Below are positions 15,733-24,367 of a DNA stretch of 64,000 nucleotides, in pieces. Positions within the stretch are counted from its first letter, which is position 1. Each line of letters opens with the position of its first letter. The stretch is from contig CAVXIC010000006.1 of NCBI GenBank assembly GCA_963761755.1, positions 124,001 through 188,000 of the forward strand. Direction: 5' to 3'. The notes under the pieces were generated by a model. The model had not been told where the DNA came from, did not search any database, and saw only the letters and a program-made list of their open reading frames with translations. The DNA is from CAJXVA01 sp963761755 (lineage in GTDB: Bacteria > Myxococcota_A > Polyangia > Nannocystales > Nannocystaceae). The position numbers and the translations under genes are program-made.

Positions 15733-16428
15733 TCAACGCCGCCGGGGACGCTCGCGCGGCTGCGCCGAACTCTCGCGCCGGGTCGCCTGGGTCGCGAGGT
15801 GGTCGGCTTCCTCGTTGCCTGGATGCCCCGCGTGGCCCTTGATCTTGAGCAGCTCGAGCTTGGGCAGGCGCTCCATCTGGGCCCGAATCGCCTCGATGAG
15901 CTCGAGGTTGGTCTTGGCCTTCCACCCGCCGATCAACACGCCCAGGCTCCAACCGCTGTCGGTATACAGATGGATCCGGGCGCCCTGCTCCGCCTCGGTG
16001 ATCTGCTCGAGCGCCCGAAGGATCGCGGTGAGCTCGGCGATGTTGTTGGTCCCGCTGCCGATGTATTCGCTGAGCTCCAGCGTGGTCTCGGGCCTCTGCA
16101 TGTACACGCCGATGCCGGCGGGGCCCGGGTTTCCCGAACAGGCGCCGTCGGTGTAGACCACGATGGTGTGCTCGTCCGCCGGTTCGAGCGGCTGCTCTCG
16201 GAGCGCGGTCTTGCTGGTTGCCGCGCGCGCCGAGCTTCCACCCATGTCGGCATCGCTGACGATGTCTCCGTCGATGTCGACGATGTTCTCGGGGGCTGCG
16301 CGGTACGATTTCGACGCGCCGATGCGATATCGGAGTTCGACGCGGCCCCGGTGCACGATGGGTTTCCCTTCCGGGAGAACGCGCACGTAGACCTCTTCGT
16401 CTTTGAATTCGTACTTTTTCCAGGGCAT
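15733..16428 (-). CDS. rnhA: Ribonuclease HI with long N-terminal extension
   Basis: 231 residues from the ATG at 16428. The C-terminal two thirds are RNase H1, which cuts the RNA strand of RNA-DNA hybrids. The catalytic set is complete: Asp in VVYTDGACSGNPGPAG, Glu in NNIAELTAILRAL, Asp in LYTDSGWSLG, and GHAGHPGNEEADHLA with the final His and Asp. The first ~90 residues (MPWKKYEFKDEEVYVRV and onward) are not the usual hybrid-binding domain. This part is charged, may be a small beta domain, and ends in a variable linker. The C-terminal tail is Arg-rich. The gene appears monocistronic. Confidence 0.9.
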   Translation of the reverse strand: MPWKKYEFKDEEVYVRVLPEGKPIVHRGRVELRYRIGASKSYRAAPENIVDIDGDIVSDADMGGSSARAATSKTALREQPLEPADEHTIVVYTDGACSGNPGPAGIGVYMQRPETTLELSEYIGSGTNNIAELTAILRALEQITEAEQGARIHLYTDSGWSLGVLIGGWKAKTNLELIEAIRAQMERLPKLELLKIKGHAGHPGNEEADHLATQATRRESSAQPRERPRRR

Positions 16429-16618
16429 CGAGGCGCGCAAGCCTACCGATCCGAGCCTTCGGCGGCCAGCGGTCCCAGGAATTCGGTCCCCAGCCGCGCA
16501 ACCGCACGCTCGCGCTCTCGTCTACACGTGTCGGGGTGGGGCCAACGACGCCGATCCCCACAGAACTGCCATTTTTTTATGCTTGCGGACGGTTTGGGCG
16601 TCGACTAAGAACCCCGGG

Positions 16619-17554
16619 ATGATGATCCGGACGCTGGCCACCACCACCTGCGCAGCAGCCCTCCTGACTCTCTCGGCATGCAAAGGCGGCGGAGCTGCCG
16701 GCGACGCGGCGAAGCTCATCCCCGATGCGGCAACCGTCATGGGCGGCGTCAACGTGCAGTCGATGATGAAGAGCCCGCTGTACGAGGACAACAAGGGCAT
16801 GCTCGAAGAGGGCGATCAGAAAGAGGCGATGGACGCCGCCAAGGCGTGCAACCTCGGCCCCGACACCTGGAAGACCGTCGTGTTCGGCTTCGATCCCTCC
16901 GGCGGCGACTCCAAGATGGCGGTCGTGCTGACGGCAACCGGTCTGGGCAAGAAGGAGAACCTCGAGTGCATCTCCGGCAAGATCAAGGAGCAGAACGAAG
17001 GCAAGGAGCCCTGGACGATGGAAGAGAAGGACGGAAAGCTCGTCCTGACCATCGATGAAGGTGACGCCACCGGCTACGTCGTCGACGACAACACCCTCGC
17101 CGTCGCAGGCAAGGACTGGGCCGGCGCGGTCAAGGAGCTGGTCGATGGCAAGGGCAAGCCCGCGCTCGACAACAGCCTCAAGGACGTTCTGGGTCGCACG
17201 GACATGTCCAAGACCATCTGGGCCGCAGGCTCGGTTCCCGCCGAGATGGCGCAGGGCCCCGCCGAAGGCATGAAGGACGGCGCGATGTGGGTCGACATGT
17301 CCTCGGGTCTCGAGCTGATGGCCTCCGTTGGCCTTGCCGATGCCGACACCGCGACCAAGAAAGCCGAGGAGTTCCAGAAGCAGTTCGACGCAGCCAAGGG
17401 CATGGCCGGCGGCTTCGGCGTTCCGCAGCCCGTGGTCGACAGCGTCAAGATCGAAGCCAAGGACGCGGCGATCAACGTCTCGGCCAAGGCCTCCAAGGAA
17501 GAGCTGACCACCATCAGCGAAGCCGTGAAGAAGAATCTCGGCGGCATGATGTAG
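16619..17554 (+). CDS. Lipoprotein of unknown function
   Basis: 311 residues from the first of two adjacent ATG codons (16619 and 16622). The signal peptide MMIRTLATTTCAAALLTLSAC has a lipobox ending LSAC. The mature part has no Cys-rich repeat and no motif I recognise. It reads as a globular alpha/beta protein with a Lys-rich surface, for example WKTVVFGFDPSGG and TGYVVDDNTLAVAGKDWAGA. Repeated blocks of similar character suggest two related subdomains, as in DUF3352-type proteins, but I cannot assign it. A strong hairpin follows within 50 bases, so it is probably transcribed alone. Confidence 0.75.
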   Translation: MMIRTLATTTCAAALLTLSACKGGGAAGDAAKLIPDAATVMGGVNVQSMMKSPLYEDNKGMLEEGDQKEAMDAAKACNLGPDTWKTVVFGFDPSGGDSKMAVVLTATGLGKKENLECISGKIKEQNEGKEPWTMEEKDGKLVLTIDEGDATGYVVDDNTLAVAGKDWAGAVKELVDGKGKPALDNSLKDVLGRTDMSKTIWAAGSVPAEMAQGPAEGMKDGAMWVDMSSGLELMASVGLADADTATKKAEEFQKQFDAAKGMAGGFGVPQPVVDSVKIEAKDAAINVSAKASKEELTTISEAVKKNLGGMM

Positions 17555-17601
17555 CTCACGCGGTCGCGTTTGCGACCAGCGAGAAAATCCAGCAATGTTC
17601 G

Positions 17602-17629
17602 CGCCCCGGTCGTCTCGGCCGGGGCGTTT
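17602..17629 (+). terminator. Hairpin terminator after the lipoprotein gene
   Basis: CGCCCCGG and CCGGGGCG are perfect 8-bp arms around a 9-base loop, followed by a short TTT. It lies 47 bases after the stop codon. The T-run is short, so termination strength is uncertain. Confidence 0.6.
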
Positions 17630-17691
17630 CGCGTAGGGGCAACCCTGCGCCCTTGTAGCCGCTGTTGGCGGTGAACATCGAGGACCAACCA

Positions 17692-18066
17692 ATGCGAAAA
17701 ACTCCCCTTCAAATCGTCAAGGAGCAGTACGGCTCCAAGTCGGACCTGATCAGCAAGCTCACCGGGCTCATCGAAGCCGAAGACGGCGAGTCGTCGGACG
17801 ACCACAAGCGTCGTCTTCGCAACGTGTCCAACGCGAAGCTGCTCCACCTGCTCGACATCGGCGAGCGCGCGAAATCGGCCGGCGGCCGCGACGGCCTCGT
17901 CAAGAAGGTGCTGGAGCTCAAGGGCCAGAGCAAGGATCACGAGTACGGCGACGCGCTCAAGCGGCGTTCGCTGGGCGACCTTCTCGACACGGTCGCGAGC
18001 CTCGAGCATCGCGCCGCAGGCAAGGCCAAGAAGAAGCCCATGCACCTGCGCAACCGCAAGAGCTAG
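17692..18066 (+). CDS. Small basic protein of unknown function
   Basis: 124 residues from the ATG at 17692, with a possible ribosome site (GAGGA) nine bases upstream; a TTG start 27 bases earlier is less likely. The sequence is mostly helical and charged (SKSDLISKLTGLIEAE, SNAKLLHLLDIGERAK) with a Lys/Arg-rich C-terminus (KAKKKPMHLRNRKS). It has no signal peptide or membrane span. Composition suggests a cytoplasmic nucleic-acid- or ribosome-associated protein, but I know no family. A good intrinsic terminator follows. Confidence 0.7.
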   Translation: MRKTPLQIVKEQYGSKSDLISKLTGLIEAEDGESSDDHKRRLRNVSNAKLLHLLDIGERAKSAGGRDGLVKKVLELKGQSKDHEYGDALKRRSLGDLLDTVASLEHRAAGKAKKKPMHLRNRKS

Positions 18067-18095
18067 GGCATCGCCCGACGAAGGGCACTGAAGGA

Positions 18096-18125
18096 AGCCG
18101 GGGCTGTCGCAGCCTCGGCTTTTTC
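18096..18125 (+). terminator. Intrinsic terminator after the small basic protein gene
   Basis: AGCCGGGGCTG and CAGCCTCGGCT pair with one internal mismatch around a three-base loop, followed directly by a run of T residues. It lies 30 bases beyond the stop codon. Confidence 0.8.
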
Positions 18126-18168
18126 GTTGCGCCTCGATCCGGTCCGACAGAGCCGCCGTATCCAAGGC

Positions 18169-18759
18169 GTGTCGCACTTCACGCCTGCCACCCTCCGCCG
18201 CGCCGTCGGTCAGGACATGTTCTACAGCATCGTCGCCGAGCTCGATCGGCCCAACGCGGCGGGATGGCTGGAGATGGTGGCGGTTCAGCGCGACTTCGCG
18301 CGAGGTGAGGCGACCTATGATCGCGACACCCGAACCTACAGCGAGTCGATGCGCATGACGCTGCACTGGTCGCTGGTGCTCACGTTCGAGTCCCAGCTGA
18401 TCCGCGCCGCCCGAGCCTCGTCCGGCGGCGTCTTCGGCCACTTCGTGCGCCTGCATCCGACCGCGTTCAAGGCCAACGGCGCGTGCGAGCTCGACCCGCG
18501 CGGCATGGCCGAGGTCATGTTCAACACCCGGGGCTCGATGATGAGCCTTCAACACATCGGCTGGATCGCCCAGGGGCTGACGCAGCGCTACGAGGTCGCG
18601 ATTCAGGCGGCCGAGCAGGTGCGTTCGGATCGCCAGCGCCAGGGCAAACCGGTCACCATCGATGGCTACCGAGAGCCGCGGCGCATGACCCAAGCGCAGC
18701 GTCGCTTGATGGCTCGGCATGACCGCGGCCGTTCGCTCCACAACGCCTCGGCGCACTAA
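18169..18759 (+). CDS. Conserved-looking hypothetical protein
   Basis: 196 residues from a GTG at 18169 (VSHFTPATLRR). A TTG 42 bases upstream would overlap the preceding terminator T-run, so I prefer the GTG. The protein is soluble with aromatic and Arg-rich helices (DMFYSIVAELDRPNAAGWLE, TLHWSLVLTFESQLIRAAR). No motif is known to me. Codon use and strong third-position GC support a real gene. It is convergent with the propeller-like gene, with a family B repeat between them. Confidence 0.6.
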   Translation: MSHFTPATLRRAVGQDMFYSIVAELDRPNAAGWLEMVAVQRDFARGEATYDRDTRTYSESMRMTLHWSLVLTFESQLIRAARASSGGVFGHFVRLHPTAFKANGACELDPRGMAEVMFNTRGSMMSLQHIGWIAQGLTQRYEVAIQAAEQVRSDRQRQGKPVTIDGYREPRRMTQAQRRLMARHDRGRSLHNASAH

Positions 18760-18773
18760 GGCGGCGTCCCTCG

Positions 18774-18810
18774 TTCGACTTCTCGAAACGAGCGCTTGAT
18801 TGAGGACTCG
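18774..18810 (-). repeat. Repeat family B, copy 2
   Basis: Read on the minus strand, CTCAATCAAGCGCTC, then GTTTCGAGAAG and CGAACGA, matches the copy at 9992 with one indel and two substitutions. Both copies lie between gene 3' ends. Confidence 0.65.
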
Positions 18811-18838
18811 CGCTCGAGCCGGGGCGCTCGCTCGGTTC

Positions 18839-20995
18839 CTACTTCGTCAGCAGCACCGGGGCCATGACCATGTTGCCCGACGCGTCCCGAACCCGAAGCA
18901 CGATGCGGTGCTTGCCCGAGGACAGATCGCTGGGCAGGTCGAACACGACCACCTCGTTGGGGCTGTCGAAGAGGCCGTCGAGCGCGCCGGCGGTGCGGAA
19001 ACGACCGCCATCGACGCTGTAGGCGGCGTCGTGAACATAGCCGCCTTCGTCGGTGGCGTTGGCCGTGATTCGCAGTCCCTTGACCACGGGCGTGCTCAGG
19101 GTAGGGCGGCTCCGGTCGACGACGAAGGGATCGCTGACCGCCTCATCCGTGCGGGCGGCGGCGCTGCCGTTGGTTGGCTCGTCGCTGGCACGCACGCCGA
19201 CCTCGTAGACGCCATCGGGCACCGTCGACAGATCGAGCGCGACTTCTTGGTCGGTGACCGGCTCGCCGTTCTCGGTGATCGTCACCCACGCGCCCTCCGA
19301 GGCGCCCTCGGGTCGGATGCGGACGTCGTAGAGCAGCTCGTCGTCGTCGCGCGCGTCGGCGTCCCACTTGATCTTGACCTTGGGGCTGGGCTCTTCTTCG
19401 TCGCTCGTCTTGAACTTCGGGGCGTCGATCGAGACCTGGGTGACCAGGGGCGCCAGGTTCTCCGGCGCGTAGAAGGCCTCGAGCGAGCGCAGCGACGCAT
19501 CGGCTGCGTCCAGACCGACTTCGATCTCCAAGAAGCGACGCTTGGGGAGCTTGCCGAGGCTGCCTCGGCGCCCATCGGTGGCGCCGCGCAGCGGGATGTC
19601 GATCCACGCGCTCCAGCGCTCGTCGGGCTCCTCGGTCGGGCCGACCCGTGCCCGAACGCTGAGCTTGCCCTCGCCGCGCACGATGACTGCGCCCCACGCA
19701 GAGGGGTGAATGGCGTCGTGCACCTTGGTCCGGTACTTGGCCTGGGAGGCGACGGCGGCGCGCAGCTGGTAGACGGCTGCACCGTGGGCCGTGGTCGCGA
19801 ACGCTGGACCCTTGGGCAGCTGGCACAGGGCCGTGGTCTGGCGCTCGTCGAAGTCGGCCACCGTGGCGACCGCCTTGGGCCCCGAGACTCGGTAGACCTT
19901 GCCGCTCTTGGAGGTTCCCACCAGCGCGGCGTCCTCACTGCTCAGCAGCGACGTGAAGTACTGCTCCTTGCGCTCGAGCCAGCTCTCCCACGGGGCCTCG
20001 GTGCTGCGCGCCAGGTCGAGCGTCTTGCCGAGGTCGACCGCGAACACCTGCCCATCGGCCTCCGGAGGCCGCTCGTTGCCCGCGACGCCGGTCGGTGCCG
20101 CGCCGGTCAGGCTGGTGCGCTGCAGGGTCTTGCTCAGCGCGTCGAGACTGCTGATGTCGCGCTCCTCGAAGCGGTTGATCGCCGCGACGAGGTGCGTCCC
20201 GACGACCGCGAGCGCGCGAACCTCGTCTCCGGAGAACGCGTGCAGCAGCTGGCCGTCCACATCATCGGTGACGCGGTAGAGGTTGGGCTGCGGCGACGTA
20301 CCCACGACGAGGGCGTCTCCCACGGCGAGCACGCTCAGGATGTCCTTCTCCTTGGAGTCGAAGATGACCTTGGGGCTCTTGCCGCCCAGGGTCATCGAGA
20401 AGAGCTCGCCCTTGGGGCCGGTGGCGGCGATGAGCTTGCCCTGGTGGACGACGAGCGCCCAGATCTGCTCGACGGGCAGCTTGGCGAACTCCGAGACCTT
20501 GCCGCGCCCGTCGACCTGGACGATGGTGCCGCCGGGAACGGTCGCCGCGACGAGCTTGCCGCCGGGCAGCTTGGCCATGGCGCTGACCAGCACCCCGTCG
20601 AGCGCCGCGACGGTCTCCACCTTCAAAGTGGCCTCGGGCGCGACGGTCTTGCCCTTCTTGCCGACCTTGGAGGGTTTGGTCTTCTTGCCGGGCTTGCTCG
20701 AAAGGTTGGGATAGACGCGCAGGATCGCCGCGTCGTCGGCGGTCCCGATGAGCACGGACTTGCCGTCGGCGACGCAGCTGAACGCGGTGGTCTGCTTCAC
20801 CTCTCCGCGCTGCGGAAGGTAGCCGACCGTGACCCGCCCGTCGGACTCGATGGCAGCGCCCTGGGTCTCGCCGGCGTCGAGGGCCTTGTAGTCCGAGACC
20901 TTCAGCGTTTGGGTTCCGCCGGCGAGCGCGGTGGAGGGCACCGCGAGCGCCGCGGTGAGCGAGCAAAGGAGGAGGGATCGAAGAGCGGTAGTCAT
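18839..20995 (-). CDS. Secreted beta-propeller-like protein with C-terminal Ig-like domain
   Basis: 718 residues with a clear signal peptide (MTTALRSLLLCSLTAALAVP, cut near ALAGG). The main body repeats blade-like strands such as LVVHQGKLIAATGPKGELFSM and VLAVGDALVVGTSPQPNLY, consistent with a beta-propeller; I count roughly six or seven such blocks. A Lys-rich insert lies about residues 100-115. The last ~150 residues look like Fn3/Ig-type domains (DGVYEVGVRASDEP, GKHRIVLRVRDASGN). It is probably a periplasmic or surface ligand-binding protein. The ATG overlaps the stop of the S55 peptidase gene (ATGA), so the two are coupled and likely work together. Confidence 0.75.
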   Translation of the reverse strand: MTTALRSLLLCSLTAALAVPSTALAGGTQTLKVSDYKALDAGETQGAAIESDGRVTVGYLPQRGEVKQTTAFSCVADGKSVLIGTADDAAILRVYPNLSSKPGKKTKPSKVGKKGKTVAPEATLKVETVAALDGVLVSAMAKLPGGKLVAATVPGGTIVQVDGRGKVSEFAKLPVEQIWALVVHQGKLIAATGPKGELFSMTLGGKSPKVIFDSKEKDILSVLAVGDALVVGTSPQPNLYRVTDDVDGQLLHAFSGDEVRALAVVGTHLVAAINRFEERDISSLDALSKTLQRTSLTGAAPTGVAGNERPPEADGQVFAVDLGKTLDLARSTEAPWESWLERKEQYFTSLLSSEDAALVGTSKSGKVYRVSGPKAVATVADFDERQTTALCQLPKGPAFATTAHGAAVYQLRAAVASQAKYRTKVHDAIHPSAWGAVIVRGEGKLSVRARVGPTEEPDERWSAWIDIPLRGATDGRRGSLGKLPKRRFLEIEVGLDAADASLRSLEAFYAPENLAPLVTQVSIDAPKFKTSDEEEPSPKVKIKWDADARDDDELLYDVRIRPEGASEGAWVTITENGEPVTDQEVALDLSTVPDGVYEVGVRASDEPTNGSAAARTDEAVSDPFVVDRSRPTLSTPVVKGLRITANATDEGGYVHDAAYSVDGGRFRTAGALDGLFDSPNEVVVFDLPSDLSSGKHRIVLRVRDASGNMVMAPVLLTK

Positions 20996-22890
20996 CGGAA
21001 CGACGGGGGAGCCTGGACGTTGAGCTTGAGGCGGTGGACGCCCACGATGATGGACTTCGTGGGGATGACGCGCCGCGAGAGTTGTTTGAGCCGGATCGAC
21101 GGCTGCGTGCCGCCCTGATCGATCATCGTCTCGAGCACGCTGTCGGGGAGCGCCGGCATCAGCCCCTTGCGGGTGGCCAGACCTTCGTGCTCCCGGAAGA
21201 TGCTGACGACCACAGAACGCGACGGATATGCCTGCGTCAACGTGGTGATCAGGTCGTCCAGGTCGTCGGAGAGCGGACGGTAGGGGACCGCCGCGTCGCC
21301 TCCGGCCAGCTCGATGACGATCTCCTCGCCGGCCGCATCATCGGGCACCCGGATGGGAAAGATCTCGGTGCGGGCGTTACCGTCGTGATCACGGAGGGTG
21401 ACCTCGACTTCGAGCAGGTCACCTGCTTGGACCCTCTCCTGCACGCTGCGGACGTTTTCGATCTGATCGATGGGCGCCCCGTACTCCATCGAGATGGCGT
21501 GCCGAACCGCCTTGATGCCCGCGACCTCGAAGTCGTTGTCGAGCAGCGCGAGGATGGCCAGCACGCTGCGGGTTCGGCCCGCGATGCGTCCGATGAGCCC
21601 GCCGGGAAAGAACACCTCTTCGTCGAAGTCGAGGTCGTGTCGGCCCTTGGACGACTCGTACTCGATCTCCGTGTGCAGCTTGAAGACCACCTCGGCCGAG
21701 TCTCGACCGGCTTCATCGAGCGCCTCGGCGAGAATGGAGGCGACGAGGTTGGGCGTGAGCTCCACGCCGAAGGCCACGCGGTTGGTGTAGGTGCGCGGCG
21801 GCAGGTCGCGGTCGGGGCCTTGAACCGTGGTCGTCACCGGAATCATCGGCGCCTGCAGGTCGGTGCGCAGGGCGATCGCCGCCTGCCGATCCTGGTACAT
21901 CAACCCGTCGATCGACAGCGGGCTGCTGACCTTCACCGAGCGCTGGTAGCTGTTGATGATGGTGTGCACCCGCGCGTGGCCCATCGGCACGTTGGTGGGT
22001 CCGTCGTCGAACATGGAGTGCCCGAAGGCCAGCAGGCGGTCTCCCTTGGGGTTGACCCACGTGACGGTGCCGTTGCCGGCCACCGAGCTGTCGCCGTCGA
22101 TCAAGATGACGGAGACGGAGTCGCCGCCGACCCAGCCCTTCTTGTTGGCCTTGCTGCCTGCGCTCTGACCAGCCTTCGCGCTCGCGCTGCCGCGTCCGCC
22201 GCCCCGAACGGGCGTCATGCCGAACGCCTCGCCGAGCATGCGGCTGGACTGGGGACCGAGCCCGGAGACCGACAGGGGGATGCTCAGCGGGACGAGCGAG
22301 TCTTCGGCGTCGAGTTCCCGAGCGCGTCGACGCGCCGGCAGCGGGGAGGTGTCCAGGCCCAGCATGGTGTCGGCCCACGCCTGCGTGCCGCGGCGCTTCT
22401 TGCCGCGGGTCTGCCCGGGTTCGGGGTGGGGCAAGACGTCGGGGCGAAAGGGCAGGGCGCCGACCTGCTTCATGTTGTCGATCGGCGTGAGCGCTCCGAG
22501 GGCGTCCTTGTTGAAGGGCCAGCCGTACGACAGCGCGCCGACGAGCTTGCCCTCGATGAAGATCGGGCTGCCGCTCATCCCCCCGACGATGGAGCTGTGC
22601 TCCAGCCGCGGGTCGTTGGATCGGAACAGGACCGCGTCCTGTTTGGGCAGGTAGTTGTGGATCACGTCCACGATCTCCACCTCGAACTTGTCGGTCTGCT
22701 CGCCCGAGAACACGGTGACCGCGTGGCCGCGCATCCCCGGTCGCACCTCGGAGACGGGCATGGTCTCGACGGTGCGGGCGGCGAGCACGGGATCGGGTCC
22801 TGCGAGCAGGCCGAGACCGAGGGGCGCGAGCGCACCGGCGCCCAAGAGGACGCCGCGCAGACGCCTACGAGCTGGGCGGGTTTCGTTCAT
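20992..22890 (-). CDS. SpoIVB-type S55 family serine peptidase homolog
   Basis: 632 residues. An Arg-rich N-terminus and hydrophobic core (residues ~10-38) form a signal peptide or anchor. The sequence VSEVRPGMRGHAVTVFSG, then IVGGMSGSPIFIEGKLVGAL (101-120), identifies the S55 domain, with the GMSGSP serine as predicted nucleophile. LLAFGHSMFDDGPTNVPMGH (about 287-306) is another family motif. In B. subtilis SpoIVB the catalytic His precedes the Ser, whereas here the GH motif follows, as I recall the family. It is probably periplasmic. The gene overlaps the upstream thioredoxin-like gene by 26 bases and the downstream propeller gene by 4. Confidence 0.8.
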   Translation of the reverse strand: MNETRPARRRLRGVLLGAGALAPLGLGLLAGPDPVLAARTVETMPVSEVRPGMRGHAVTVFSGEQTDKFEVEIVDVIHNYLPKQDAVLFRSNDPRLEHSSIVGGMSGSPIFIEGKLVGALSYGWPFNKDALGALTPIDNMKQVGALPFRPDVLPHPEPGQTRGKKRRGTQAWADTMLGLDTSPLPARRRARELDAEDSLVPLSIPLSVSGLGPQSSRMLGEAFGMTPVRGGGRGSASAKAGQSAGSKANKKGWVGGDSVSVILIDGDSSVAGNGTVTWVNPKGDRLLAFGHSMFDDGPTNVPMGHARVHTIINSYQRSVKVSSPLSIDGLMYQDRQAAIALRTDLQAPMIPVTTTVQGPDRDLPPRTYTNRVAFGVELTPNLVASILAEALDEAGRDSAEVVFKLHTEIEYESSKGRHDLDFDEEVFFPGGLIGRIAGRTRSVLAILALLDNDFEVAGIKAVRHAISMEYGAPIDQIENVRSVQERVQAGDLLEVEVTLRDHDGNARTEIFPIRVPDDAAGEEIVIELAGGDAAVPYRPLSDDLDDLITTLTQAYPSRSVVVSIFREHEGLATRKGLMPALPDSVLETMIDQGGTQPSIRLKQLSRRVIPTKSIIVGVHRLKLNVQAPPSFR

Positions 22891-23392
22891 GGCGGGAGAG
22901 AGCCTTTCGCATCACGCCGGCGAGGTCGTCCCCGGGCGTGTAGAAGAATCGGTGGCGCGAGCGCGCCTCATTGGTGACGGTGAGGTCCTCGACGCCTTCG
23001 GGGGAGAGGAACACGACCCGGGGAATGTAGTCGCCATCGGGGGCGAACTGCAGCGCGCGCGGCTCTGCGTCTTGGTCGACGTTGACCATCACGAAGCGCT
23101 GCGCGAGGTCTTCAATCTCCTCGGTGGAGAACGCCGGCTTGAGGTCCTTGCATCGCTCGCACCAACTGGCGTGCACGACCAGCATCACCGGCATTCCCTT
23201 CGTCTTGGCGTGGTCGAGCGCGCCATCGAAGGGCTCCCAAGGAATGTTGTTGCCGAAGCCGTGGTCGGGCGCGGTCGCCTGCCGCGGAGGTCCGGCCGGT
23301 GTCGAGGCGTGATCGTTGGCTGAGCAGCCTGTCCCGCCGAGACCAAGGCCGAGCGTGAGGACGCCGCAGAGGCTGAAGACGAGGCGTTGCAC
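22865..23392 (-). CDS. Thioredoxin-fold lipoprotein (WCERC active site)
   Basis: 175 residues from a GTG start. The lipobox GGTGC places the lipidated Cys at 23. The thioredoxin-like domain (about 45-160) has WEPFDGALDHAKTKGMPVML and the redox motif WCERC (77-81), then a cis-Pro candidate in DYIPRVVFLSPEG. This resembles the DUF255/AGR2-TXNDC12-like group more than classical TlpA. It probably makes, breaks or protects disulfides outside the inner membrane. It is first in the operon with the S55 peptidase and propeller protein. None of the visible motifs of those proteins relies on Cys, so the redox partner is not obvious. Confidence 0.8.
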   Translation of the reverse strand: MQRLVFSLCGVLTLGLGLGGTGCSANDHASTPAGPPRQATAPDHGFGNNIPWEPFDGALDHAKTKGMPVMLVVHASWCERCKDLKPAFSTEEIEDLAQRFVMVNVDQDAEPRALQFAPDGDYIPRVVFLSPEGVEDLTVTNEARSRHRFFYTPGDDLAGVMRKALSRHERNPPSS

Positions 23393-23450
23393 CTGGCGCG
23401 GACGATATCACGGAGACCGGCCCGTGGACCCCCGTCGGGCCCCCTTTCGA

Positions 23451-23477
23451 GGCCGGCGTGGCCGGCGTGGCCGGCGT
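23451..23477. repeat. Three perfect tandem copies of GGCCGGCGT
   Basis: A 9-base unit repeated three times in the divergent region between the thioredoxin-like gene and radC. Possible protein-binding array or simple slippage repeat. Confidence 0.5.
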
Positions 23478-23572
23478 CCGGGACGTGTGGCCCACAGGGG
23501 GGACACGCGGTCCGCCAAGGTCCCGTCCGAGGCGGGCTGGTCGCTGGCACGAACGTTGAACAGGCGGACCGT

Positions 23573-24247
23573 ATGCAGGATTCCGTCGTCACATCGCTCC
23601 ACCCCAGCGATCGCCCGCGCGAACGGATGGCGCTGGTGGGAGCTCGGGGCCTCCGCGACGTGGAGCTGGTCGCGCTCGTGCTCGGAGGGGGCCGCTCGCT
23701 GCTGCGGGCCGCGGCCGCGCTGTCGGTCGTCGGTGGCCTCCGAACGCTCCGCTCGGCCACGCCCCACGAGCTGCTCCAGGTGGAAGGCTTGGGCGAGGCC
23801 GGAGCTTCGGGGCTGTGCGCAGCGTTCGAACTCGGGCGGCGGGCCGCCCTGCTGGACCTGCCGCTGGGGACCCCGCTGCGCACGCCGACCGACGTGGGCA
23901 CCTATGTCCGGGCGCGCTTGGGCGACGCGCCGGCGGAGCACTTCATGGTGCTCGGGCTCGACGCACGGCAGCGGGTCCGGGTGGTCGAGACGGTCGCCAT
24001 CGGCTCGTTGTCCTCGGTCGAGGTCCATCCTCGAGAGGTCTTCCGGCCGCTGGTGCGGGCGGGGATGCACTCGGTCATCGCGGTGCACAACCACCCCAGC
24101 GGAGATCCGTCGCCCAGTGATGCCGACCTCGAACTCACGCGTCGGCTGGCGGATGTGGGGGTCCTGCTCGGCATTCCTCTGCTCGATCACCTCGTGGTGA
24201 CCCGGTGCAAGGTGGTCTCGATGGCCGCCTTGGGGCTGTTGGAGTGA
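23573..24247 (+). CDS. radC: RadC family JAB/MPN metalloprotein
   Basis: 224 residues, near the usual RadC length. The N-terminus has helix-hairpin-helix-like sequence (LLQVEGLGEAGASGLCAAFELGRR). The C-terminal JAB domain carries the JAMM motif HNHPSGDPSPSDAD (His172, His174, Ser182, Asp185) after VAIGSLSSVEVHPREVF. RadC proteins were once linked to DNA repair, but their biochemical role is unsettled. The ATG at 23573 was chosen because the longer frame upstream is Arg/Pro-rich and runs through the GGCCGGCGT repeats. It is followed by the metallopeptidase gene after 120 bases. Confidence 0.9.
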   Translation: MQDSVVTSLHPSDRPRERMALVGARGLRDVELVALVLGGGRSLLRAAAALSVVGGLRTLRSATPHELLQVEGLGEAGASGLCAAFELGRRAALLDLPLGTPLRTPTDVGTYVRARLGDAPAEHFMVLGLDARQRVRVVETVAIGSLSSVEVHPREVFRPLVRAGMHSVIAVHNHPSGDPSPSDADLELTRRLADVGVLLGIPLLDHLVVTRCKVVSMAALGLLE

Positions 24248-24367
24248 GCGTCGCGTCGCGCGCGGCCGGGGAGGTCCCCGGCGAGGACGAGCCTGGGCCG
24301 ATGATCGCGGCCCTGGGGAATAGGCCGGGCGCGCGTCGGTTGTCACCGGCTACACTCCTGCTGAGCG

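Noticed and set aside
18800..21118. 772-codon plus-strand open frame opposite the propeller-like gene
   Set aside because: The minus-strand frame has a signal peptide, blade-like strands and operon overlap; the plus frame is compositionally antisense.
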